Shown in pieces: positions 9,491-17,263 of a DNA stretch of 64,000 nucleotides. Both the position numbers and the translations under genes were made by a program. The notes below the pieces were generated by a model. The model saw nothing but the letters and a program-made list of their open reading frames with translations. It was not told the origin of the DNA and did not search any database. This stretch comes from Glycocaulis alkaliphilus (GTDB taxonomy: Bacteria; Pseudomonadota; Alphaproteobacteria; Caulobacterales; Maricaulaceae): positions 806,001 through 870,000 of the forward strand of contig NZ_CP018911.1 of the NCBI RefSeq assembly GCF_004000605.1, read 5' to 3'. The stretch's first letter is position 1. Each line of letters begins with the position of its first letter.

Positions 9491-9552
9491 CCTGCCGCTA
9501 ACGGCCCGTCACTCCGCAAATCCGGCCAGTGTGAAGACAAGCGAGCTGCCTC

Positions 9553-9756
9553 ATGACCGACATCACCCGCCTTGACACCCTTGAGATTCACATAGCCCAG
9601 CAGCAACAGGCCATTGACGATCTGTCCGAGGCACTGGCGCTGCAGCAGAAGGACATCGAACGGCTGAAAGCCCAGCTTCACCGCTCTGACAGCCGGATTG
9701 CGGAGCTGGAGGCGGGCCTGCCCGCCGCCGCGTCTGAAAAGCCGCCGCACTACTGA
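9553..9756 (+). CDS. slyX: SlyX family protein
   Basis: A 67-residue, wholly helical protein. Heptad-like hydrophobic spacing in LDTLEIHIAQQQQAIDDL and ALALQQKDIERLKAQL predicts a coiled coil, and the short Pro-rich tail ending KPPHY is the hallmark of SlyX. Its function is unknown. It starts 62 bp after gspN on the same strand, so it may be read from the gsp operon, although nothing links SlyX with secretion. Confidence 0.88.
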   Translation: MTDITRLDTLEIHIAQQQQAIDDLSEALALQQKDIERLKAQLHRSDSRIAELEAGLPAAASEKPPHY

Positions 9757-9790
9757 GCTTCACACCGCCATCTGACGCCGCAGGGGAACC

Positions 9791-11764
9791 GTGCGCCGCC
9801 TTGCGCGCTTAGTTCATACGTGTCCGCTGTTCGGTTCCGTCATGTTCGTGCGCATCCTTGCCGGCCTTGTGGCCATCATCTTCGCGGCGTGCCTTGCCCT
9901 GGTTCTGGTGATCCAGCTGGCGGGGTGGGACTGGCTGCGCGGTCCGGTGGAGGAGCGCGTGTCGCGCGCGCTCGACCGGCAGGTGACGATCAATGAACCT
10001 CTGGAGGTGCGGTGGCGGTGGAATTTCGTGCCCCGCGTCCGCTTCGACAGTGTCACCATTTCCGATGAAGACTGGACCGGGGACGACCACTTCATCACGC
10101 TGGAGCGCGCGGTAGCCGACGTGGCCCTGCTCGACCTGCTGCGTGGACGGGTGAATTTGCGTGAGGCCTGGATCAGAGGCCTTGAACTGCGCCTCAGCGT
10201 GGACGAGGAGCGTCGCAATAACTGGGGCCTTGGCCGGGGCGACGGGCAGGGCAGCATCCCCATCGTTGGCGCACTGCATCTCGTTGAAAGCCAGGTGATC
10301 TACCGCAACGCGGCGCGAGAGGTGTCCTTTACCGCGGATCTCGATTCGGTTGTCGCCGAGGACCAGGAAGGCGCAGACCGCACCGCGATCTCCGGCGAAG
10401 GCGAAATGCGCGGCCGTCCGTTGAGCTTCACCGGCGAAGGCGACGGGGTGATGCGCCTGCGCGATCCCGATCAGAGCTTTGCCTTCCGGCTTGACTTAGA
10501 GGGCGGCGAGACCCGCTTTGCCTTTGACGGACGGCTGGGCCCACGCGGCAGTTTCCGCCAGATTGCGGGCGCGCTGGCGCTGCGCGGGGAAAACCTGCGT
10601 GAGATTCACGACTTTACCGGCATACCGGCGCCGGACACCTCTCCCTATGATCTGACGCTGGACCTGGCGCGGGTGGATGATGTCTGGCAGGCGCGCAATA
10701 TCGAGGGCGTGGTGGGCGATAGCGATCTCTCCGGCCAGCTCGATTACGACACCGGCAGGGACCGTCCCTTTGTCGACGCCGAACTGACATCGGATTCGCT
10801 CGATTTCAACGATATAGGCATGCTGATCGGCGCGCCGGCCATCGATCCCGACGATATGAGCGAAAGCGCTTTGCGGCGGGCGCAGGCCCGCGCCCTGCGT
10901 GATGAGGGCCGCATCTTTCCGCGTGCCACGCTGGCCGTGGAGCGTATCTCCGGCGTGGACGGGCGGCTGGTGTTTGAGGGGCGTGAGGTGACCGGCGCAG
11001 GCCAGGCCCTGACCGAAGTGTCTACGGTGATCACGCTTGACGACAGGGTGCTGCTCTTCGAGCCGCTGGAGTTCGGCTTCCGCGGCGGCAGGCTGATCTC
11101 GCGGGTGGAGGTGAATGCGCGCGGTGAAGACACCATCACCTCCGCCGACGGCACGTTCTCGGGCATCCGGCTGGAGGATTTCATCCCCAATGAGCGGATC
11201 GAGGGGACATTCTCCGGTGATATAAGCCTCGTCGGGACCGGCGACAGCATCCGCCGCGCCATGGCCACGTCAAACGGCCGCATCCGGGCATTACTGGACG
11301 AGGGCTCCATCTCGCGGCGGACGCTGGAGCTGATCGGGCTCGACCTGCTCAACTACATCTTTGCCAGCGACGAGACGGTGGCGACCTCTTGCGGCGTGGC
11401 CGACATCGTGGTCACCGACGGCATAGGCGAGGCCGAAACGCTGCTCGTGGCCACGCCCGACAGCCAGATCCATGGCGAAGGCCGGTTCGATTTCCGGCGC
11501 GAGCGCTTTGATCTGAGGGTGCAGGCCCGCGATACCAGCCCGAATATCGGCTCGCTGGGCGGACCGATCAATATTGGCGGCACGTTCCGCGACCCGGACA
11601 TCTCCCCCGATGACGAGACCTATCTGCGCGGCGCAGCCACGGTCGCTCTTGGCGTCTTTCTCACCCCGCTCGCCGCTGTGCTGGGCACGGTCCAGATCGA
11701 CACCGTGGATGGCGGCGTGTGCGAACGCCTGCTGGGTCAGGCGGATGCTGCGGAGGGTGAGTGA
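9791..11764 (+). CDS. AsmA family envelope protein
   Basis: A 657-residue AsmA-family protein: one N-terminal membrane helix (VRILAGLVAIIFAACLALVLVIQLAGW) followed by a long beta-rich region. The stretch RALDRQVTINEPLEVRWRWNFVPRV is the conserved AsmA N-terminal pattern, and SNGRIRALLDEGSISRRTLELIGLDLL near the C-terminus is the AsmA-2 type motif. Members act in the periplasm in outer-membrane lipid homeostasis and are thought to bridge the membranes. The GTG at 9791 has an AGGGG site 5 bp upstream; an ATG at 9842 would put the helix closer to the N-terminus and could be the true start. Confidence 0.88.
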   Translation: MRRLARLVHTCPLFGSVMFVRILAGLVAIIFAACLALVLVIQLAGWDWLRGPVEERVSRALDRQVTINEPLEVRWRWNFVPRVRFDSVTISDEDWTGDDHFITLERAVADVALLDLLRGRVNLREAWIRGLELRLSVDEERRNNWGLGRGDGQGSIPIVGALHLVESQVIYRNAAREVSFTADLDSVVAEDQEGADRTAISGEGEMRGRPLSFTGEGDGVMRLRDPDQSFAFRLDLEGGETRFAFDGRLGPRGSFRQIAGALALRGENLREIHDFTGIPAPDTSPYDLTLDLARVDDVWQARNIEGVVGDSDLSGQLDYDTGRDRPFVDAELTSDSLDFNDIGMLIGAPAIDPDDMSESALRRAQARALRDEGRIFPRATLAVERISGVDGRLVFEGREVTGAGQALTEVSTVITLDDRVLLFEPLEFGFRGGRLISRVEVNARGEDTITSADGTFSGIRLEDFIPNERIEGTFSGDISLVGTGDSIRRAMATSNGRIRALLDEGSISRRTLELIGLDLLNYIFASDETVATSCGVADIVVTDGIGEAETLLVATPDSQIHGEGRFDFRRERFDLRVQARDTSPNIGSLGGPINIGGTFRDPDISPDDETYLRGAATVALGVFLTPLAAVLGTVQIDTVDGGVCERLLGQADAAEGE

Positions 11765-11800
11765 GGGCGAGGCCGTCACAAATCTGAGGCTAGCGCGGCG

Positions 11801-12013
11801 CTACCGCTCCCAGGGGAATACGTCTTCAATGGATTTGCCGAACACGTCGGCAATCCGGTAGGCGGTCTCCAGCGTTGGCGAGTACTTGCCCGCCTCGATG
11901 GCTGCGATGGTCTGGCGGGTAACGCCGACGCGCTTGCCCAGGTCCGACTGCGTCATCTCCCCGGCCAGAAAGCGCAGCGTCTTCACCTGATTGGTCAGCT
12001 TTGGCTCAGACAC
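11801..12013 (-). CDS. Small XRE/Cro-type helix-turn-helix regulator
   Basis: A 70-residue DNA-binding protein consisting of little more than one HTH_3 domain: MTQSDLGKRVGVTRQTIAAIE is the helix-turn-helix, then GKYSPTLETAYRIADVFGKSIEDVF. This compact type usually represses the operon that encodes it together with a small membrane protein. I chose the GTG at 12013, which gives MSEPKLTNQVKTLRF and an 8-bp overlap with the upstream membrane gene; the longer frame to 12067 adds only unrelated residues. Confidence 0.9.
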   Translation of the reverse strand: MSEPKLTNQVKTLRFLAGEMTQSDLGKRVGVTRQTIAAIEAGKYSPTLETAYRIADVFGKSIEDVFPWER

Positions 12014-12434
12014 GCCAGCCCCTCCGATAGCTGGCCACCACCACCCTGCAGCTGACGATCTCTGCAATGACGATCACGAGTATCGTGGCCTGGACGATCT
12101 CCCATTCCGTCGCGCCGAAAGGCATCACACACCCGACGAGGATCATTCCCGCCAGCAACACGCCATAGGCCACAGAGCGGGCATGGCTGCGGATCGCGCG
12201 GTCGCGCTCGTCCGGCCTTGTCTCTTCGCCGGGCTCACGCCGGCTGCGTGCCACCAGGGCGTTGATACCAAGCGCGAGTCCGGATGCTGCCGCCGCGGCT
12301 GTCAGAAGGCCGAGGCGGGTGAACAGGCCCACCTCCCCTGCCGCTTCGAGAACTGTGATCACGACGAAATAGCCGCCGTAAAACAGGGTCAGAGCCCCCA
12401 GCCATACCCATGAAAACTGTTCGCGCTCGCTCAT
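12006..12434 (-). CDS. Small integral membrane protein, partner of the XRE regulator
   Basis: A 142-residue protein with four predicted membrane helices: around WLGALTLFYGGYFVVITVL, GLLTAAAAASGLALGINAL, VAYGVLLAGMILVGCVMPF and IVQATILVIVIAEIV. A charged loop (RSRREPGEETRPDERDRAIRS) separates helices two and three. The start is the ATG at 12434, six bases after a clear GGAGG. The pairing of a four-helix protein with a minimal XRE regulator is common; its function is unknown. I did not recognise it beyond a general similarity to DUF2178-like proteins. Confidence 0.75.
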   Translation of the reverse strand: MSEREQFSWVWLGALTLFYGGYFVVITVLEAAGEVGLFTRLGLLTAAAAASGLALGINALVARSRREPGEETRPDERDRAIRSHARSVAYGVLLAGMILVGCVMPFGATEWEIVQATILVIVIAEIVSCRVVVASYRRGWRV

Positions 12435-12457
12435 TTTCAACCTCCAAATTGGCCAAG

Positions 12458-12486
12458 TATGTAATTCATTGCGAACATGACGTTAA
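12458..12486 (-). promoter_or_regulatory. Candidate promoter of the membrane protein/XRE operon
   Basis: On the minus strand TTAACG (12486-12481) and TACATA (12463-12458) are separated by exactly 17 bp, resembling sigma-70 -35 and -10 elements, about 24 bp before the start codon. The surrounding AT-rich patch also holds a short GTTA/TAAC inverted repeat at 12482-12497 that could be an XRE operator. This is pattern matching only. Confidence 0.4.
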
Positions 12487-12566
12487 AAATATATAACATC
12501 AAGTGAAAAATTATTGCCTTCAATCGGAGGTGGGCTTTGCGCAGGGCTGGCTTGTGCGTGAACGTT

Positions 12567-12584
12567 GCAATTACGTGGAATTGC
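12567..12584. promoter_or_regulatory. Inverted repeat upstream of padR, candidate PadR operator
   Basis: GCAATT, a 6-bp spacer, then AATTGC form a perfect inverted repeat 49 bp before the PadR-type start codon. PadR regulators usually repress their own promoter at such dyads. No binding evidence is available. Confidence 0.35.
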
Positions 12585-12632
12585 CAGCTAGATACGGACA
12601 GGCAGGGCGCTCTGGAAACAGCACGGCTAACG

Positions 12633-12962
12633 ATGAATCTCGATTCCTGGAAATCCCAGATGCGCAAGGGAGCGGCGGAATTTGCCGTATTGTCCGCCCT
12701 GCGTGACGGGGAGCTTTATGGCGTGGAGCTTGTCGCGCGCCTGACCGGGGCAGACAGCGTCGGCCTGTCGGAGGGCACGGTTTATCCGCTGCTGCGCAGG
12801 CTACAGTCAGACGGGCGTCTGCAGGCCCGGTGGGAAGTCAATGACAACGCGCCTCCGCGCAAATATTATTCGCTGACCAAGGCGGGCCGGGAGGCGGTTG
12901 ATGGCATGGCCGGGTTCTGGAGCGAATTCCAGACGCAGCTTAATCTGATCGTGAGGGCATGA
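12633..12962 (+). CDS. PadR family transcriptional regulator
   Basis: A 109-residue winged-helix regulator. The PadR core is clear: KGAAEFAVLSALRDGELYGVEL, the LSEGTVYPLLRRLQSDGRL recognition region and the wing PPRKYYSLTKAGREAV. PadR proteins are ligand-responsive repressors. I used the ATG at 12633 (MNLDSWKSQMRKG) because the longer upstream frame adds residues outside the family. The stop overlaps the following membrane-protein gene by 4 bp, the usual PadR plus DUF1700-like arrangement, so both are probably autoregulated together. Confidence 0.92.
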   Translation: MNLDSWKSQMRKGAAEFAVLSALRDGELYGVELVARLTGADSVGLSEGTVYPLLRRLQSDGRLQARWEVNDNAPPRKYYSLTKAGREAVDGMAGFWSEFQTQLNLIVRA

Positions 12963-13516
12963 TGGGCAATCAGCAGCAAGATATAACAGCCTACGCAGCC
13001 GCATTGCGCGCCGCGCTGAAATCAATGCCGGAGGATGACCGCAGCGACATCGTTCAGGAGGCCTGCACCCATCTTGAGGCCAGCGCGCAGGCCGGACGCC
13101 TGGAAGCGACACTGGCCGCTTTCGGCTCTCCTGAGACCTATGCCAGCCAGTTTCTGGAAGTGTCCGCTGGCGCCAGTGCCGAAGAGCGCAGCGTGTGGAC
13201 AGCAGCGGGCAGCTTTCTCGGCAGTGTCGTGATGGGCCTGCTCGCCGTTCTCTTTGTCGCGGTAGCTGTCATCGACATTCTGGTGCCGGCCTTCGGGATC
13301 TGGGTCAATCCGGCCTCTGGCGCGGTCTATTTCGGCCTTGCCGGCATGACGTCGAGGGCGCAGGAGCTTGCAGGCGCCTGGCTGTCCCTGGCATCTCTCG
13401 CGGCGGCCCTGGCAACAGCTCTGCTCAGCTATGTGTCCGCCCGGGCGGCTCTCCGCGAGGCGGGCCGTTACATGAAAGCCTCATCCCGGACTTCACCTGT
13501 TTCCGGTACACGATAA
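12959..13516 (+). CDS. Membrane protein paired with PadR (DUF1700-like)
   Basis: A 185-residue protein. The N-terminal 70 residues form a soluble helical part (LRAALKSMPEDDRSDIVQEACTHLE, then AAFGSPETYASQFL) like the domain found in DUF1700/HAAS proteins that accompany PadR regulators. Two or three hydrophobic segments follow (about 82-115, 121-150). It overlaps padR by 4 bp and starts ATGATG. By analogy it may be the target or a sensor partner of the regulator; its biochemical role is unknown. Confidence 0.72.
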   Translation: MMGNQQQDITAYAAALRAALKSMPEDDRSDIVQEACTHLEASAQAGRLEATLAAFGSPETYASQFLEVSAGASAEERSVWTAAGSFLGSVVMGLLAVLFVAVAVIDILVPAFGIWVNPASGAVYFGLAGMTSRAQELAGAWLSLASLAAALATALLSYVSARAALREAGRYMKASSRTSPVSGTR

Positions 13517-13586
13517 GCCTCTGCCGGTTCCGCGCGCTTTGCCTTAGGGTTGCACCGAGACGATTCACGTCGCTGGGAGCGGGCTG

Positions 13587-14171
13587 ATGGAATTCCTGAT
13601 TGTCGGACTGGTACTGTTTCTGGGAATCCACTCCGTACGTCTCATCGGCTTGCGCGGGCCGATGATCGCGGCGATGGGGCAGGGCGCGTATTCGATTGTC
13701 TACTCGCTGGTCAGTGCCATTGGCCTCGCCCTCATCGTTTACGGCCACATACTCGCCCACCCGTCGACAGCGGTCTGGGCGCCGCCCGAATGGACCCGGA
13801 CCCTCGCCCTGGTCCTGGTGCCGGTCAGCATTATCCTGATCGTGTCGGCCTATCTTCCCGGCCATATTCGCTCGGCGCTGCGCCATCCGATGACACTGGG
13901 CATCCTGTTCTGGGCCGCGGCGCATCTCATCGCCAATGGCGAGATCGCCAGCTTCATCCTGTTCGGCGGTTTTGCGGTCTGGGCGCTGCTGACCCTCGTC
14001 AGTGCCTATGCCCGCGGAGGCAGCTTTGCGACCGAGGGTAAATGGGCTGCCGATGCGGTAGCACTGGTTATCGGCCTCATCGCCTCGGGGCTGCTGGCCT
14101 GGTTCCACATGGAATTATTTGGCGTTGCCGTCGTCGAATTTGCATCCGATCCCTACGCGCCCGGCATCTAG
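13587..14171 (+). CDS. NnrU family membrane protein
   Basis: A 194-residue integral membrane protein of the NnrU family. Recognisable features are the N-terminal LVLFLGIHSVRLIGLRGPM, the RHPMTLGILFWAAAHLIANGE segment (family motif RHPML...HLLANGD) and about five to six membrane helices. NnrU was named for genes needed for nitric oxide metabolism, and relatives resemble heme-linked or isoprenoid methyltransferase-like membrane proteins. No denitrification genes are visible here, so the link to NO is not supported locally. A GGAG site precedes the ATG. Confidence 0.85.
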   Translation: MEFLIVGLVLFLGIHSVRLIGLRGPMIAAMGQGAYSIVYSLVSAIGLALIVYGHILAHPSTAVWAPPEWTRTLALVLVPVSIILIVSAYLPGHIRSALRHPMTLGILFWAAAHLIANGEIASFILFGGFAVWALLTLVSAYARGGSFATEGKWAADAVALVIGLIASGLLAWFHMELFGVAVVEFASDPYAPGI

Positions 14172-14216
14172 TCTTCATCAGGTGCCCGGCAGTCGGGTGC
14201 CACCGGGAGACTTCCG

Positions 14217-14621
14217 ATGGACGAAACTGTTTTTATACCGATCTCTTTCTTCATGGCTGGTGTGATGATCGTGCTGATCGCGGTCGGCGCGGCTGTGATC
14301 AACCGCTTCAACCTTCACGAAACGGTCCGCGAATCCCTGCGGCAGGGAAAGAGCCTTGATGCAGATGCCATCAAGGCGCTCGGCGCGCCGAAAAAGCAGG
14401 GTCGAGGCAACGACCTCAAATCTGGCATGATCCTCATCGCCGTCGCGGCCGGCCTGGTGGTGATGGGTTATATGTTCGGCCAGACGATGCCGGTGCAGGA
14501 TGGCGAGCCGGCGCCCGTATTTGTCTTTGCCGGCATTGCCGCCATCCCCGGCTTTATCGGGATCGTGCTGGCCGGTTTCGGCCTGTTCCAGAAGAAGCAG
14601 CCAGACAGGGCGGCCGATTGA
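14217..14621 (+). CDS. Small membrane protein with DUF6249-like layout
   Basis: A 134-residue protein with three membrane helices: FIPISFFMAGVMIVLIAVGAAVI, then GMILIAVAAGLVVMGYMFG and a C-terminal IPGFIGIVLAGFGLF. The cytoplasmic stretch between the first two (about 30-65) is charged and contains TVRESLRQGKSLDADAIKAL. This layout recurs beside ECF sigma factors in Alphaproteobacteria, and here the next gene, 27 bp downstream, is an ECF sigma factor. Function unknown; it may sense or be controlled by the sigma system. Confidence 0.65.
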   Translation: MDETVFIPISFFMAGVMIVLIAVGAAVINRFNLHETVRESLRQGKSLDADAIKALGAPKKQGRGNDLKSGMILIAVAAGLVVMGYMFGQTMPVQDGEPAPVFVFAGIAAIPGFIGIVLAGFGLFQKKQPDRAAD

Positions 14622-14648
14622 CCGGCAAAAGCCTCCGGGTAACGCGTC

Positions 14649-15191
14649 ATGTCTGAGACAGACGAAGCGCTCGTCGCGCGTGTGTTAGCCGGCTCGGACC
14701 GGCGTGCCTTTGGCACGCTGGTCTCGCGCCATCAAAGCGTGGTGCGCGGATTGCTGGCCCGCCTGACCGGGGGCGCGCCGGAAGCCGATGATCTGGCCCA
14801 GGAAACCTTCGTGCAGGCTTGGCGGCGCATAGACACCTATCGTGGTCAGGGCAGTTTCAGGTCCTGGTTGTGCCAGATCGCCTATAGCCGTTTCCTGATG
14901 GGGCTGCGCAAGCAGAAATCGCACCAGCGTTTGCTGGACACAGCCGCGCGCGAGCCTGAACCCTCATCAGTATCTGCAGGGCAGGCGGGCGCCCGGCTGG
15001 ATCTTGACCGCGCACTGGCCGTGCTGGGCGATGACGAGCGCGACTGCGTTGTGCTTTGCTACGCGGCAGGGCTGAGCCATGCGGACGCCGCAACTATTAC
15101 CGGCCTGCCGCTGGGGACGGTAAAATCCCATGTCAGCCGGGGCCGTGCCCGGCTGAAGGACTGGTTTGACAGACAGGAGAGTGCGGCATGA
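14649..15191 (+). CDS. ECF-type RNA polymerase sigma factor
   Basis: A 180-residue sigma-70 family factor with only regions 2 and 4. Region 2 is seen at RAFGTLVSRHQSVVRGLLARL and ADDLAQETFVQAWRRIDTY; region 4 is seen at LGDDERDCVVLCYAAGLSHADAA and the recognition helix GLPLGTVKSHVSRGRARL. It directs transcription of a small stress or envelope regulon. It sits between a three-helix membrane protein and a small membrane protein whose start overlaps its stop by 4 bp, an arrangement like sigma/anti-sigma pairs. Confidence 0.94.
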   Translation: MSETDEALVARVLAGSDRRAFGTLVSRHQSVVRGLLARLTGGAPEADDLAQETFVQAWRRIDTYRGQGSFRSWLCQIAYSRFLMGLRKQKSHQRLLDTAAREPEPSSVSAGQAGARLDLDRALAVLGDDERDCVVLCYAAGLSHADAATITGLPLGTVKSHVSRGRARLKDWFDRQESAA

Positions 15192-15526
15192 CCCGATCAG
15201 ATGACCTCTTCGAGCAGGAGCTGCTTGGCCGGTTCGAGGCCATGTCGCCGCTGCCTGACGACGCCTTTACGGCGAGTGTCGTTGCTGCCTTGCCGCGCAC
15301 CGGCTGGCTGCGGCCGGTGATTCTGGTGCTGGCCGGCATGCTTGGCGTGCTGGTGGCCAGCTTGCAGCTGCCCGAACTTGTATTCGCGATGGACAGGATT
15401 GCGGCGGGTCTGGGCGTTGCGGCTATTGACACGATGGGCGCACAGGCTCTTGCCATGGGCATTGTTGCGGTGGGGCTGGGGGCTGTGACGCTGGTGCTTT
15501 TCCGGCGTGGGAATCTGACCTTGTGA
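15188..15526 (+). CDS. Small membrane protein, possible anti-sigma partner
   Basis: A 112-residue protein with a soluble N-terminal third (DDLFEQELLGRFEAMSPLPDDAFTASV) and two hydrophobic helices (about 42-62 and 78-102). It overlaps the ECF sigma gene by 4 bp. Position and layout (short cytoplasmic N-terminus then membrane helices) suggest an anti-sigma factor, but no zinc-finger (HxxxCxxC) motif is present and I did not recognise a family, so the role is inference from context. Confidence 0.6.
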   Translation: MTRSDDLFEQELLGRFEAMSPLPDDAFTASVVAALPRTGWLRPVILVLAGMLGVLVASLQLPELVFAMDRIAAGLGVAAIDTMGAQALAMGIVAVGLGAVTLVLFRRGNLTL

Positions 15527-15593
15527 GGCGGCCAATTTGTGCGATTGCGAACTTGGGTTAGCGTGCCGGCACCTGCCAAGCACGGAGTAGCTC

Positions 15594-16421
15594 ATGTCGG
15601 CCCAGAACCCTGCCCCCGTAAAACGCATTGGTGTGCCGGACATCCGGGCGCGCAAGGGGGGCGAGCCGCTTGTTTGCCTCACGGCCTATGATGCGCCCAC
15701 GGCGCGCCTGCTCGATCCGCATTGTGATGTGCTGCTGGTTGGCGACTCGGTCGGGATGGTGGTTCACGGCCTGCCCAACACGATCCCGGTCACGCTGGAC
15801 ATGATGATCCTGCATGGCCAGGCGGTGATGCGCGGGGCCAGCCGGGCGATGGTGGTCGTTGACATGCCGTTTGGCAGCTACGAGGCCTCGCCGGAGCAGG
15901 CCTTCATGAACGCTGCCCGGATATTGCGCGAAACGGGCGCACAGGCGGTGAAGCTCGAAAGCGGTGTCTATATCGCCGATACCATCCGCTATCTGGTCGA
16001 CAGGGGCGTCCCCGTCATGGCGCATGTGGGCCTGCGTCCGCAGGCAGCGCTTGCAGAAGGCGGGTTCAAGGCCAAGGGGCGCAGTGAGGACGAACGCGCC
16101 CGGGTGCTGAACGAGGCGCGGGCCGCTGATGCGGCCGGCGCTTTTGCCATCGTCGTCGAGGGCGTCGCGGAGGACCTTGCTGCAGAGCTGACAGGAGTTG
16201 TTGCTGCGCCAACCATTGGCATTGGTGCATCGGCCAGTTGTGACGGGCAGATTCTCGTCACGCCCGACATGCTGGGCCTGTTCGACTGGACGCCGCGCTT
16301 TGTGAAGCGTTATGCCGATCTCAAAGGGCTGACCGAGGACGCCGTAAAGGCCTATGCGGACGATGTGCGGGCCCGCCGCTTCCCCGGACCGGATCAGGTC
16401 TACCGCATTACACGCGCCTAA
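15594..16421 (+). CDS. panB: 3-methyl-2-oxobutanoate hydroxymethyltransferase
   Basis: PanB transfers a hydroxymethyl group from 5,10-methylenetetrahydrofolate to alpha-ketoisovalerate, giving ketopantoate, the first committed step of pantothenate and CoA synthesis. The 275-residue protein contains [29 protein letters not shown] (metal and substrate site), [28 protein letters not shown] and the catalytic-Glu region AFAIVVEGV, followed by [22 protein letters not shown] site lies 8 bp before the ATG. panC is not in the window. It appears to be a single-gene unit. Confidence 0.97.
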   Translation: MSAQNPAPVKRIGVPDIRARKGGEPLVCLTAYDAPTARLLDPHCDVLLVGDSVGMVVHGLPNTIPVTLDMMILHGQAVMRGASRAMVVVDMPFGSYEASPEQAFMNAARILRETGAQAVKLESGVYIADTIRYLVDRGVPVMAHVGLRPQAALAEGGFKAKGRSEDERARVLNEARAADAAGAFAIVVEGVAEDLAAELTGVVAAPTIGIGASASCDGQILVTPDMLGLFDWTPRFVKRYADLKGLTEDAVKAYADDVRARRFPGPDQVYRITRA

Positions 16422-16441
16422 CGCGGCTTGCGCGTATTGCG

Positions 16442-16459
16442 GCGGCCCTGCAGGGCCGC
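16442..16459. repeat. 18-bp perfect palindrome downstream of panB
   Basis: GCGGCCCTG followed directly by CAGGGCCGC is a perfect loop-free palindrome 20 bp after panB. There is no T-run, so it is not a classical terminator. It could be a protein site or a weak RNA hairpin. Confidence 0.5.
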
Positions 16460-16504
16460 TAGGGTCCGCCGGATATTGAACCGGCATGAATTGCGAGGCG
16501 GGCC

Positions 16505-17263
16505 TTGGTCGACGTTTTCGACGAAGTAGAAGAAGAACTGCGCAAAGAGCGCTATATGCAGATGCTGCGCAGCTGGGGCCCGTGGGTGCTCGGCGCGGCG
16601 GTGGCCGTCATTGCGGGTGTTGCGGGCTATCAGGGCTGGCGCGCCTGGCAGGATAATGAGAGCGCGCAGGCCTCAACCCGGTTTGCAGAGGCTCGCACCC
16701 TGCATGAGGCCGGGCAGACAGAAGAGGCCATCAGCGCCTATGCTTTGCTCGCCAGTGAAGGCCCGCGCGGCTATGCAACCCTGGCTCTTCTGCACCAGGC
16801 CGCCCTGGCCAGCGAAGCGGGCAATAACGAGGAAGCGGCGCGCCTCTACGACGAGGCTGTCCAGCGTTCGCCTGTTGCCCTCGTCAGGGACCTCGCCCGT
16901 TACCAGTCTGCCGTAGCCGGCTTTGACACGCTGTCCAGCGATGATCTGGCCCTTCGCCTGGATCCGCTGGTGTCTGGTGGCAGCGGCTTTGCCCTGCTGT
17001 CCCGCGAGCTGATCGGCGCAGCGGCGCTGCGCGACCAGCGGTGGGCCGAGGCGCGCCGCCATTACGAGTTCGTGCAACTGTCCATTGATGCCTCCGAAGC
17101 CATGCGTACCCGGGCGCGTGATGCTCTGGCGGTGATTGCGCGTGAAGCGCCTGAGGAAGTGCCCGCCGAAGACTCCGCTGATGAACAGGTGGACGCTGCA
17201 GGTGCCGCCGCCACGCCCGATACGGCAGAGGCGGCTACTGAGGAAGAGGATACTGTCGAATGA
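16505..17263 (+). CDS. YfgM-like TPR membrane protein
   Basis: A 252-residue protein with a charged cytoplasmic N-terminus (DEVEEELRKERYMQML), one membrane helix (about 27-44) and a periplasmic TPR-like helical region. The late part is rich in Glu, Ala and Thr. Topology and position just before bamB and der match the yfgM-bamB-der order of E. coli, where YfgM associates with SecYEG and periplasmic chaperones. The start is a TTG at 16505 after a GAGG; no ATG or GTG fits. It overlaps bamB by 4 bp. Confidence 0.83.
   Translation: MVDVFDEVEEELRKERYMQMLRSWGPWVLGAAVAVIAGVAGYQGWRAWQDNESAQASTRFAEARTLHEAGQTEEAISAYALLASEGPRGYATLALLHQAALASEAGNNEEAARLYDEAVQRSPVALVRDLARYQSAVAGFDTLSSDDLALRLDPLVSGGSGFALLSRELIGAAALRDQRWAEARRHYEFVQLSIDASEAMRTRARDALAVIAREAPEEVPAEDSADEQVDAAGAAATPDTAEAATEEEDTVE

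Noticed and set aside
9491-9552. Separate promoter for slyX
   Set aside because: The 62-bp gap has no convincing -35/-10 pair, so the gene may simply be read from the gsp operon.
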